Assembly (NCBI RefSeq): GCF_031998825.1
Contig: NZ_DAMACX010000008.1
Location: 62,001-126,000, forward strand
DNA length: 64,000 bases
Reading direction: 5' to 3'
DNA from: Pseudescherichia sp031998825
Lineage (GTDB): Bacteria; Pseudomonadota; Gammaproteobacteria; Enterobacterales; Enterobacteriaceae
The notes under the pieces are model-generated. The model saw only the letters and a program-made list of their open reading frames with translations. It did no database searches and was not told where the DNA came from. Shown piece by piece: positions 45,200 through 53,607 of the stretch. A program made the position numbers and the translations under genes. Numbering within the stretch: position 1 is the stretch's first letter; each line of letters begins with the position of its first letter.

Positions 45200-45256
45200 A
45201 TTAACTTATTTTTAACTTAAATTAGCATATGTAAGTTAATTACTTTCGAATGAAAG
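45200..45256 (+). promoter_or_regulatory. Promoter/operator region of ybiU with repeated palindromes
   Basis: CTTTCGAATGAAAG at 45243-45256 is the reverse complement of the site before pflE. Just upstream, ATTAACTTA (45200-45208) and TAAGTTAAT (45232-45240) form a nine-base inverted repeat 23 bases apart. The operator ends 15 bases before the ybiU start, a position suited to repression. Confidence 0.55.
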
Positions 45257-45271
45257 GTGCGAGAGGGTTAT

Positions 45272-46534
45272 ATGACTGAAATTTATGCAAGCGAAACGCT
45301 GCCTGCTGACCATAAGACGGCGATTCGTCAGGTAAAACAGGCCCTGCGGGCGCAGATTGGCGACGTGCAGGGCATCTTTAACCGCCTTGAAGAGCGCATC
45401 GCCGCTCAGGTAGCTGAGATCAACGCCCTGAAAGCGAAAGGCGAAACGGTCTGGCCAGTGATCCCCTTTGAGGATGTGAAGAGCGGTCGCGTCAGCGAGG
45501 CGCAGCGTGCAGCGATCAAGCGTCGGGGCTGCGCGGTGATCAAAGGCCACTTCCCGCGCGAGCAGGCGCTGGGCTGGGATCAGTCTATGCTGGCCTATCT
45601 CGATCAGAACCGTTTCGACGACGTGTACAAGGGGCCGGGGGATAGCTTCTTCGGCACGCTGGAGGCCTCGCGGCCGGAAATTTATCCTATCTACTGGTCG
45701 CAGGCGCAGATGCAGGCCCGCCAGAGCAGCGAGATGGCGCAGGTGCAGTCCCTGCTTAACCGTCTCTGGACCTTCGAGAGCGACGGCAAGCAGTGGTTCG
45801 ATCCCGATGTCAGCGTGATCTATCCGGACCGTATTCGCCGCCGCCCGCCGGGCACCACCTCGAAGGGGCTGGGGGCGCATACTGATTCCGGGGCGCTGGA
45901 GCGTTGGCTGCTGCCCGCCTACCAGCAGGTTTTCGCCTCGGTGTTTAACGGCGATATCGACAGCTACGATCCGTGGCTCGCCGCCCACCGTACCGAAGTC
46001 GAAGAGTACACCGTGGATAACACCACCAAGTGCTCGGTGTTCCGCACCTTCCAGGGCTGGACGGCGCTGTCGGATATGCTGCCGGGTCAGGGGCTGCTGC
46101 ACGTGGTGCCGATCCCCGAGGCGATGGCTTACGTTCTACTGCGTCCGCTGCTGGACGACGTGCCGGAGGATGAGCTGTGCGGCGTAGCGCCTGGGCGCGT
46201 GCTGCCCATCTCTGAGAAGTGGCATCCGCTGCTGATAGAGGCGTTAACCAGCATTCCGGCGCTGGAGGCCGGGGACTCGGTGTGGTGGCACTGTGACGTG
46301 ATCCACGCCGTCGCACCGGTGGAGGATCAGCAGGGCTGGGGCAACGTGATGTATATTCCTGCCGCACCGCTGTGCGAGAAGAACCTCGCCTATGCGCGCA
46401 AGGTAAAGGTAGCGCTGGAGAACGGCGCGTCACCGGGCGATTTCCCGCGTGAGGATTATGAAGCGACGTGGGAGAACCGCTTTACGGTTGCAGATTTAAA
46501 CGAGCACGGCAAGCGCGCGTTGGGCATGGCTTAA
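45272..46534 (+). CDS. ybiU: YbiU, DUF1479 family protein
   Basis: YbiU is a DUF1479 protein whose fold is of the 2-oxoglutarate/Fe(II) dioxygenase type; its reaction is unknown. The 420-residue product has a possible iron-binding HxD (GAHTDSGALERW, about residue 205) and a distal histidine in WWHCDVIHAVAPV (about 340-352). GAGAGGG lies before the ATG at 45272 (MTEIYASETLP). Its stop overlaps the convergent LacI-family gene by four bases. The operator it shares with pflE suggests common control. Confidence 0.85.
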   Translation: MTEIYASETLPADHKTAIRQVKQALRAQIGDVQGIFNRLEERIAAQVAEINALKAKGETVWPVIPFEDVKSGRVSEAQRAAIKRRGCAVIKGHFPREQALGWDQSMLAYLDQNRFDDVYKGPGDSFFGTLEASRPEIYPIYWSQAQMQARQSSEMAQVQSLLNRLWTFESDGKQWFDPDVSVIYPDRIRRRPPGTTSKGLGAHTDSGALERWLLPAYQQVFASVFNGDIDSYDPWLAAHRTEVEEYTVDNTTKCSVFRTFQGWTALSDMLPGQGLLHVVPIPEAMAYVLLRPLLDDVPEDELCGVAPGRVLPISEKWHPLLIEALTSIPALEAGDSVWWHCDVIHAVAPVEDQQGWGNVMYIPAAPLCEKNLAYARKVKVALENGASPGDFPREDYEATWENRFTVADLNEHGKRALGMA

Positions 46535-47601
46535 ACGTCGTACAACCCTTCCCGCTCTACGGCGGTGCGACGCTCCGGTCGTATCCGCCGTACCGACTCC
46601 CGTACCACCAGCGTGCCGTTGATCAGGTACGATCCGATTGCCGCGTGGGGACGAATAAGCCGCTGCTGTAAAAGCTGTACCGCTTCAACGCCCAGCTCGT
46701 CGCGTGGAACGTGCACCGCGGTCAGCGGCACATCCTGAATAGCCGGGAGGTTAAAGGCATCAATACTCATGACCGAAACGTCCTGCGGTACGCGCAGGCC
46801 ACGCTGTCGCAGGGCGCGCACTGTCCCCTCCGCCATGAAATCGCCCCCCACCAGGAACGCCGTCGGCACGTTTTTATGCGCCGGGTTATCCAGCCACTCC
46901 GTTACTCGCGCCTCTGCTTCTTTAGCGCTAAAGCTGGGGACGGTTATCAGATCGCGTTTGCTCTGAAACTTCAGGTTTCGCTGCTCCCACGCTTCTCTAA
47001 TACCGGCCAGACGGAGATCCATGGTATAGCGCCGCAGGCACATAATGGTGACGACGTCACGATGACCTAAATCAAACAGGTAGTCAGCCGCAAATTCGCC
47101 TATCGCACGATGGTCGGGCGCAACGGTTGGCAGACGCATCCGCCTGTCGCGGCAGTTGATGAGTACGCAAGGCTTGGCTAAATCTGCGGCCAGCTCATGA
47201 ATATGCGGATCGTCGATGCCCAGTAGAATGGCCGCCTGGGTATCCGGCTCGCTCATCCGTGCAATAAACGCATTAGCGTCACTGTCCAGCTCCTCCAGCG
47301 CGCAGTAACGCAGCCTGACCTCATGCGGAGCCAGCGCTTTGCTAATGCTCTGGATTACGCGGTAGTAGAAGATATCAGAGCGCTCATCAAATGCCCGCTG
47401 AGGCGCGAAGATCACCAGGTTATTGAGTAACAGTCGGCCAGCAGCAATGCCATTCATCACCCCCAGTTCACGCGCGCAGGCCAGCACGGCCTGCCGAGCA
47501 GCTTCACTGGTGTTCGCTTTCCCGGCCAAAACCCTCGACACGGTGCTGGTCGAGAGGTTCGTACGGCGGGCAATTTCACTGATTTTGAGCTTTTTATCCA
47601 T
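46531..47601 (-). CDS. LacI-family transcriptional regulator of the GH31 cassette
   Basis: This 356-residue protein is a LacI/GalR-family regulator: an N-terminal helix-turn-helix with hinge (ISEIARRTNLSTSTVSRVLAG, about residues 5-25) and a periplasmic-binding-like sensor domain (with HRAIGEFAADYLFDLGHRDVV and SVMSIDAFNLP). The ATG at 47601 is chosen because MDKKLKISEIA is the usual LacI-family start; the frame remains open to 47742. It is divergent from the transporter and glycosidase genes and is probably their repressor, with the glycoside or its product as inducer. I do not recognise a characterised orthologue. Confidence 0.85.
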   Translation of the reverse strand: MDKKLKISEIARRTNLSTSTVSRVLAGKANTSEAARQAVLACARELGVMNGIAAGRLLLNNLVIFAPQRAFDERSDIFYYRVIQSISKALAPHEVRLRYCALEELDSDANAFIARMSEPDTQAAILLGIDDPHIHELAADLAKPCVLINCRDRRMRLPTVAPDHRAIGEFAADYLFDLGHRDVVTIMCLRRYTMDLRLAGIREAWEQRNLKFQSKRDLITVPSFSAKEAEARVTEWLDNPAHKNVPTAFLVGGDFMAEGTVRALRQRGLRVPQDVSVMSIDAFNLPAIQDVPLTAVHVPRDELGVEAVQLLQQRLIRPHAAIGSYLINGTLVVRESVRRIRPERRTAVEREGLYDV

Positions 47602-47623
47602 TCTGTGATCTGGCTCCGTTTCC

Positions 47624-47646
47624 CTCATGAGAATATTTTCATGAGA
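47624..47646. promoter_or_regulatory. Repeated TCATGAGA motif upstream of the LacI-family gene
   Basis: CTCATGAG and TCATGAGA occur 14 bases apart, each nearly self-complementary. The pair lies 23-45 bases before the regulator start and may be its own operator. A separate ten-base palindrome, TTGTATACAA, is at 47785-47794, about 105 bases before the transporter gene. Confidence 0.4.
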
Positions 47647-47899
47647 TAAAAACCTGATGAATACTCGTTGCACGCCCATGCTGGCACAGAATGTTAACAA
47701 TTGATGAGAATCCTTGCACAGAATCCGCTTTGGCCCCCTCATTTTCTCACCTAACGTAAACCTGTCTTACAACTTCCATACTAGTTGTATACAAAATCAA
47801 GGCTAAAAAAGAGAAATATCCTTACGCGGGCCATATCGGTATGACAAATAAACAGATGGCCCGTCACGACGTCCCTACAGAACGTGTGCGGAGAAACTG

Positions 47900-49204
47900 A
47901 TGAGCCAGGGAATCAACAACAATGATGGGGTGGTAGCGAAAAGCCCTCGAATAATCAAAAAACTACGCTGGTGGATGCTGATCCTGTTCCTCCTCGGCGT
48001 GACCGTTAACTATATCACCCGCAACTCGCTGGGGATTATCGCCCCGGAATTGAAGGACAGCCTCGGTATTACCACCGAGCAGTATTCGTGGATCGTTGGC
48101 GCCTTCCAGCTGGCCTATACCCTCTTTCAGCCCCTGTGTGGCTGGCTCATCGATGTCATTGGCCTGAAGCTGGGCTTTATGATCTGCGCCACTCTGTGGG
48201 CCGTAGCCTGCATCGCCCATGCCGGGGCTGGCAACTGGCTGCACCTGGCGATCCTGCGCTTTTTTATGGGCGGGGCGGAAGCGGCTGCCACGCCAGCAAA
48301 TGCCAAAACCATCGGCGAGTGGTTTCCGAAATCTGAGCGTCCCGTTGCCGCCGGTTGGGCTGGCGTGGGCTTCTCTATCGGCGCGATGCTGGCACCGCCA
48401 ATCATCTATTTCGCCCACGCCTCCTTCGGCTGGCAAGGGGCGTTTATGTTTACCGGCGTGCTGGCGCTGCTGTGGGTCGTGCTGTGGTGGGCGTTCTATC
48501 ATAGCCCTGATAAGCACCCGAACCTGAGCAAAGAAGAGCGGGCGCATATTCAGCAAGATAACGAGCCACTCACCGAAAGGCTGCCCTTCTTCACCGCGCT
48601 GAAAACCGTCTCGAAGAACAGACGTTTTTACGGTATCGCCATTCCGGCGTTTATGGCAGAACCGGCCTGGGCAGTGATGAGCTTTTGGGTGCCGCTGTAT
48701 CTGGCAAAAGAGCATGGTATGGATTTGAAACAGATCGCTATGTTCGCCTGGCTGCCGTTCCTCGCCGCCGATCTGGGCAGTATCGCCAGCGGCTATCTGA
48801 CCAAACTTTATACCCGCTGGTTTGGCTGCGTGCGTATTAACGCCATCGTCGCCAGCTCAGTTACCGGCGCATTCCTGATGATTTCGCTGGCTATCGTCAC
48901 GCTGACCCGCGATCCCTACCTCATCATCGCCCTGATCTCCATTGGCGGCTTCGGCCATCAGATCATCTCCTGCATGCTCAGCGCGCTGGTGGTGGAGTCG
49001 TTCGATAAAGGGCAGATGGCGACGGTTAACGGCATGCGCGGCTCTGCCGCATGGATCGCCAGCTTCCTCTTCTCCCTGCTTATTGGGGTTACCGCCGACA
49101 AGATTGGTTTTAACCCGCTATTCATTGCCATGGGCCTCTTTGACCTGATTGGTGCCGTGTTCCTGGTTGCTTTTATTGCTGAACGTCGCGCCAAGCGCGC
49201 CTGA
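47900..49204 (+). CDS. ExuT-like MFS transporter (anion:cation symporter family)
   Basis: This 434-residue twelve-helix MFS protein belongs to the anion:cation symporter family, close in pattern to the hexuronate transporter ExuT. Shared segments are NYITRNSLGIIAPEL, QYSWIVGAFQLAYTLFQP, GAEAAATPANAKTIGEWFP and FLAEPAW-like MAEPAWAVMSFW. Family members carry sugar acids with protons. It lies 15 bases before a GH31 glycosidase and probably imports its substrate. This suggests an acidic glycoside, but that is inference. Confidence 0.85.
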   Translation: MSQGINNNDGVVAKSPRIIKKLRWWMLILFLLGVTVNYITRNSLGIIAPELKDSLGITTEQYSWIVGAFQLAYTLFQPLCGWLIDVIGLKLGFMICATLWAVACIAHAGAGNWLHLAILRFFMGGAEAAATPANAKTIGEWFPKSERPVAAGWAGVGFSIGAMLAPPIIYFAHASFGWQGAFMFTGVLALLWVVLWWAFYHSPDKHPNLSKEERAHIQQDNEPLTERLPFFTALKTVSKNRRFYGIAIPAFMAEPAWAVMSFWVPLYLAKEHGMDLKQIAMFAWLPFLAADLGSIASGYLTKLYTRWFGCVRINAIVASSVTGAFLMISLAIVTLTRDPYLIIALISIGGFGHQIISCMLSALVVESFDKGQMATVNGMRGSAAWIASFLFSLLIGVTADKIGFNPLFIAMGLFDLIGAVFLVAFIAERRAKRA

Positions 49205-49219
49205 GAGTGGATATAAATT

Positions 49220-51583
49220 ATGAAGACGCTGAAAAACTGGATTTTTGACACGCAGTCGGCCCATCACGTAGAGCTGAAAATCGACGGCCAGCACACTCTG
49301 TGCCTCTATGTGCTGGAACAGGATCTGTTCCGCGTGCTGATTAAACGCAAGGGCGCGCTGGCGCTGGAGAGAACCTGGAGTATCGCTCCGGCGCAGGACG
49401 TGCCGTGGGAAGGGCGCTCCCGGGACGATCTGAGCGGTTTCACCCTGCCCGCGTGGACGCTGGAGCGGCGAGACGAGCAGTTAATCATCGCCAGCGAACA
49501 GCTGCGCGTGACCGTCCATCAGCCGCTGTGGCTGGAGTGGCACTACCGTAACGAGGAGGGAGAGTGGCAGCATCTTACCAGCGACCGCCCAACCAGCGCC
49601 TACCTGCTGAATGCCCACGGTGACGGCGTAGCGCACTACCTCAACCGCCGTAAAGATGAACGATTCTATGGCCTTGGCGAAAAAGCGGGCAACCTGCAAC
49701 GTACCGGTCAGCGCTACGAAATGCGCAACCTGGACGCCATGGGCTATAACGCGGCAAGTACCGATCCGCTCTACAAGCACGTTCCATTTACCATTGCTCG
49801 CCGGAGTGATATCAGCTACGGCCTGTTTTATGACAATCTGAGTAGCTGCTGGCTGGATCTGGGCAATGAGATCGACAACTACCATACGCCTTATCGACGC
49901 TGGCAGGCCGAGGCGGGCGATATTGATTACTACATTTTCACCGGCAAACGCGTGCTGGATGTGACCAAAGCGTTTGTTCGCCTGACCGGTAAGACCCTGT
50001 TCGGACCAAAATGGAGCCTGGGTTACAGCGGCTCCACCATGCACTATACCGATGCCCCGGACGCGCAGAACCAGCTGCTGAACTTTATTCGCCTTTGTGC
50101 CGAACATGCCATTCCGTGCGACTCGTTTCAGCTATCTTCCGGCTACACCTCAATCAACGGTAAGCGCTACGTCTTCAACTGGAACTACGATAAGGTGCCG
50201 CAGCCGAAGGTGATGAGCCAGGCATTTCATGATGCAGGAATAAAACTGGCAGCCAATATTAAGCCCTGCCTGTTACAAGACCATCCTCGCTACAGCGAAG
50301 TCGCCGAACGCGGCCTTTTCATTCGCGACTCTGAGTCCAGTGCGCCAGAGCGCTCAAGCTTCTGGGATGATGAAGGCTCCCACCTCGACTTCACCAATCC
50401 GGAGACCGTGGCATGGTGGCAGGAGGGTGTCACCACCCAGCTGCTGGAGATGGGTATCAACTCCACCTGGAACGATAATAACGAATTTGAGGTCTGGGAC
50501 GGCGAAGCGCGCTGCCATGGTTTTGGCCGCGAGATCGCGATTAAGCATATTCGTCCGGTGATGCCGCTGCTCATGATGCGCGCCTCGCTGGAAGCGCAGC
50601 AGCGTTTTGCTCCGGAATTGCGTCCCTATCTGATCTCACGCTCTGGCTGTGCCGGAATGCAGCGCTATGTACAAACCTGGAGCGGAGACAACCGCACCAG
50701 CTGGGAGACGCTGCGCTACAACACGCGCATGGGGTTAGGGATGAGCCTGTCAGGGCTGTATAACATTGGCCACGACGTGGGGGGGTTCTCCGGTGATAAG
50801 CCTGATGCTGAGCTGTTTGTTCGTTGGGTACAGAACGGCGTAATGCATCCGCGTTTCACCATCCATTCGTGGAATGATGATCATACGGTGAATGAGCCGT
50901 GGATGTATCCAGGCGTCACGCCAGCCATTCGCAGCGCTATTGAGCTGCGCTATCGTCTGCTGCCCTACCTCTATACCCTGCTGTGGCAGGCACACGCTGA
51001 CGATGAGCCTATGCTGCGTCCAACTTTCCTCGATCACGAGCACGATGAACAGACCTTTGAGGAGTGTGATGATTTCCTACTGGGTCGCGATCTTCTGGTG
51101 GCCAGCGTGGTAGAGGCGGGGGCTCGAGAGCGTCGCCTCTGGCTTCCGGCAAATGAGAGCGGCTGGTACGACTTTTATACCCACGAATGGTTCTCCGGCG
51201 GACAGTGGATTGTGCGTGATGCGCCGCTGGAAAAGCTGCCTCTGTTAGTGCGTGCCGGAGCAGGTTTGCCGCTCAGCGAGCGTATTACCCACGTCGATGC
51301 TGCACAAGACGATCGTCGCAAGCTGTGCCTGTTCCCGCTGAAAGGTGTCGGTTCCAGCCGTGGCCTGCTGTTCGAAGATGATGGTGAGAGCTGGGGCTAC
51401 AGGCAGGGCAATGCGCTGTGGCTGGAGTGGGAAATGGTCTGCTCAGGCAGCACCATTAATCTCAAGGTAAATGCGCGAGGTGACTACCGTCCGGCCTGGA
51501 ACGTACTGGAAGTGATATTACCGGCAGGAGAAAAACGCACGCTACTGGTGAATGGTGAAGCCAGGAGCGAATGGGAATTGTAG
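49220..51583 (+). CDS. GH31 family glycoside hydrolase, substrate unknown
   Basis: This 787-residue protein is a cytoplasmic (no signal peptide) family 31 alpha-glycosidase. It has an N-terminal beta-sandwich (about 1-240), the TIM barrel beginning KWSLGYSGSTMHYT, the nucleophile D419 in STWNDNNEFEVW, the acid/base D490 in TWSGDNRTSWETL, and C-terminal beta domains (from about 590). Typical GH31 enzymes read W-x-D-M-N-E at the nucleophile; here it is WNDNNE. It is encoded with an ExuT-like importer. Candidate substrates are alpha-glycosides bearing a sugar acid; alpha-glucosidase or alpha-xylosidase activity is equally open. Confidence 0.88.
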   Translation: MKTLKNWIFDTQSAHHVELKIDGQHTLCLYVLEQDLFRVLIKRKGALALERTWSIAPAQDVPWEGRSRDDLSGFTLPAWTLERRDEQLIIASEQLRVTVHQPLWLEWHYRNEEGEWQHLTSDRPTSAYLLNAHGDGVAHYLNRRKDERFYGLGEKAGNLQRTGQRYEMRNLDAMGYNAASTDPLYKHVPFTIARRSDISYGLFYDNLSSCWLDLGNEIDNYHTPYRRWQAEAGDIDYYIFTGKRVLDVTKAFVRLTGKTLFGPKWSLGYSGSTMHYTDAPDAQNQLLNFIRLCAEHAIPCDSFQLSSGYTSINGKRYVFNWNYDKVPQPKVMSQAFHDAGIKLAANIKPCLLQDHPRYSEVAERGLFIRDSESSAPERSSFWDDEGSHLDFTNPETVAWWQEGVTTQLLEMGINSTWNDNNEFEVWDGEARCHGFGREIAIKHIRPVMPLLMMRASLEAQQRFAPELRPYLISRSGCAGMQRYVQTWSGDNRTSWETLRYNTRMGLGMSLSGLYNIGHDVGGFSGDKPDAELFVRWVQNGVMHPRFTIHSWNDDHTVNEPWMYPGVTPAIRSAIELRYRLLPYLYTLLWQAHADDEPMLRPTFLDHEHDEQTFEECDDFLLGRDLLVASVVEAGARERRLWLPANESGWYDFYTHEWFSGGQWIVRDAPLEKLPLLVRAGAGLPLSERITHVDAAQDDRRKLCLFPLKGVGSSRGLLFEDDGESWGYRQGNALWLEWEMVCSGSTINLKVNARGDYRPAWNVLEVILPAGEKRTLLVNGEARSEWEL

Positions 51584-51590
51584 TCGCAGA

Positions 51591-51661
51591 TTGCCGGGTG
51601 GCGGCTCCGCCTTACCCGGCCTACAAAATCTGGCCCGTAGGCCCCGGCGCTTACCGGGTGT
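51591..51661. repeat. BIME after the GH31 gene
   Basis: Two inverted REP units, TTGCCGGGTGGCGGCTCCGC...CCCGGCCTACAAA and CCCGTAGGCCCCGGCGCTTACCGGGTG, fill the space between the GH31 gene and the ERIC element. Confidence 0.85.
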
Positions 51662-51670
51662 CTTTACGCT

Positions 51671-51801
51671 TGAATTTCCCTAAGTATTTCGCGTTACAGG
51701 AAGGCGGCAAACCTGTAAATCCCCGGGAGCTTACACAGGTAAGTGACCGGGGTGAGCAGGTGCAGCCAACACACCTGTAGCGCGAAAGACGACGGGAAAT
51801 T
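51671..51801. repeat. ERIC (IRU) element
   Basis: The element contains the ERIC core ATCCCCGGGAGCTTACACAGGTAAGTGACCGGGGTGAG, split here as ATCCCCGGGAGCTTACA and GTAAGTGACCGGGGTGAGCA, the two segments used as ERIC-PCR primers with few changes. Its ends, GAATTTCCC and GGGAAATTA, are inverted repeats. Length is about 130 bp, the full-length size. It runs right up to the ybiT stop codon. Confidence 0.92.
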
Positions 51802-53392
51802 ACTCGATACCTTTACTGCGCAGGTAGTCTTCGTAGTTCCCGCTGAAGTCAACGATGCGCTCAGGGGTAATCTCAATCACGCGGGTCGCCAGCGAGCTCA
51901 CGAACTCACGGTCGTGGGAGACGAAGACCAGCGTGCCCGGATACATCTCCAGCGCCATGTTCAGCGATTCGATAGATTCCATATCCAGGTGGTTGGTCGG
52001 TTCATCCATAATCAGGATGTTCGGCTTCTGCATCATCAGCTTGCCGAAGAGCATACGCCCCTTCTCGCCCCCGGAGAGCACCTTCGCTGGCTTTTTGATA
52101 TCGTCCTGGCTGAAGAGCAGGCGACCCAGGAAGCTACGCACCACCTGCTCATCGTCCCCCTCCTGCTTCCACTGGCTCATCCAGTCGAAGACGGTGAGAT
52201 CGTTATCGAAATCTGCGGCGTGATCCTGTGCGTAGTAGCCAATCTTCGCGTTTTCAGACCACTTCACGGTACCGTTATCCGGTGCCAAATCGCCTACCAG
52301 GGTTTTCAGCAGGGTAGTTTTACCCACGCCGTTAGCACCCAGAATGGCGATCTTCTCGCCCACTTCCAGCAGCAGATTGAAGTTCTTAAAAAGCGGGCCG
52401 TTATCGAACCCTTTGGTGAGAGCTTCCACTTCCAGCGCGTTACGGAACAGCTTCTTATCCTGTTCAAAACGAATGAACGGGTTCTGACGGCTGGAGGCTT
52501 TCACCTCGTCCAGCTTGATCTTATCGATCTGACGCGCGCGCGAAGTCGCCTGACGGGACTTCGAGGCGTTGGCGCTAAAGCGGCTAACGAAGGATTGCAG
52601 GTCAGCGATCTGCGCTTTCTTCTTGGCGTTATCGGCCAGCAGACGCTCGCGCGCCTGGGTCGCTGCGGTCATGTACTCGTCGTAGTTGCCCGCATAGACG
52701 CGCAGCTCGCCGTAGTCGAGATCGGCCATATGGGTGCAGACCATGTTCAGGAAGTGACGGTCATGCGAGATGATGATCATGGTGCTGTTACGCTCGTTCA
52801 GCACCTGCTCCAGCCAGCGAATGGTATCGATGTCCAGGTTGTTGGTCGGTTCATCGAGCAGGAGAATGTCCGGATCGGAGAACAGGGCCTGGGCCAGCAG
52901 CACACGCAGCTTCCAGCCGGGAGCCACTTCGCTCATCGGGCCGTAATGCTGCTCTACCGGAATACCGACGCCGAGCAGTAGCTCACCCGCACGAGACTCG
53001 GCGGAGTAGCCGTCCATCTCGCCGTACAGCACTTCGAGATCGGCCACTTTATAGCCGTCCTCTTCGCTCATCTCGGCCAGGCCGTAGATGCGATCGCGCT
53101 CCTGCTTCACTTCCCACAGTTCGCCGTGACCCATGATCACCGTGTCGAGCACGCTGAACTCTTCAAAGGCGAACTGATCCTGACGCAGCTTACCGATACG
53201 CTCGTTAGGGTCGAGGGAGACGTTACCCAGCGTCGGCTCAAGGTCGCCGCCGAGGATCTTCATAAAGGTGGATTTTCCGCTACCGTTCGCCCCAATCAGG
53301 CCGTAACGATTGCCGCCGCCAAACTTGACGGAGATATTTTCAAACAGCGGCTTACTGCCAAACTGCATGGTGACGTTGCTGGTAACTAACAC
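51800..53392 (-). CDS. ybiT: ABC-F family ATPase YbiT
   Basis: YbiT is a soluble ABC-F protein with two ATP-binding cassettes and no membrane part; ABC-F proteins act on the ribosome during translation. The 530-residue length equals E. coli. Each cassette has Walker A (GANGSGKST, about 37; GANGVGKTT, about 355), and Walker B DEPTNNLD and DEPTNHLD, with signatures in PGWKLRVLLAQAL and LSGGEKGRMLF. The GTG at 53392 (VLVTSNVTMQFG) has AGGAT upstream and matches E. coli; the open frame upstream to 53539 has no similarity. Divergent from ldtB. Confidence 0.94.
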   Translation of the reverse strand: MLVTSNVTMQFGSKPLFENISVKFGGGNRYGLIGANGSGKSTFMKILGGDLEPTLGNVSLDPNERIGKLRQDQFAFEEFSVLDTVIMGHGELWEVKQERDRIYGLAEMSEEDGYKVADLEVLYGEMDGYSAESRAGELLLGVGIPVEQHYGPMSEVAPGWKLRVLLAQALFSDPDILLLDEPTNNLDIDTIRWLEQVLNERNSTMIIISHDRHFLNMVCTHMADLDYGELRVYAGNYDEYMTAATQARERLLADNAKKKAQIADLQSFVSRFSANASKSRQATSRARQIDKIKLDEVKASSRQNPFIRFEQDKKLFRNALEVEALTKGFDNGPLFKNFNLLLEVGEKIAILGANGVGKTTLLKTLVGDLAPDNGTVKWSENAKIGYYAQDHAADFDNDLTVFDWMSQWKQEGDDEQVVRSFLGRLLFSQDDIKKPAKVLSGGEKGRMLFGKLMMQKPNILIMDEPTNHLDMESIESLNMALEMYPGTLVFVSHDREFVSSLATRVIEITPERIVDFSGNYEDYLRSKGIE

Positions 53393-53607
53393 GGTGTTAT
53401 CCTGAAAATGTGTGACAAACTCTGCATTATGCCACAATTCCGAATTGAAATCGCGCAGGTGTGAACAGTTGCTACAATAGGGTGAGAGAAAAAAATGTGA
53501 TTTCGTACACATCTCAATTCCATGCGCGTGGGAATGCACATATAATGCGCTCCCATCTTTTGAGCATTCTTAACTAAACGGCCTCTGGCATAGAAACCTC
53601 GCATACC

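Noticed and set aside
53393..53539. N-terminal extension of YbiT by 49 codons
   Set aside because: The extension covers the divergent promoter region, has no similarity, and the GTG at 53392 has a ribosome-binding site and gives the standard 530-residue length.
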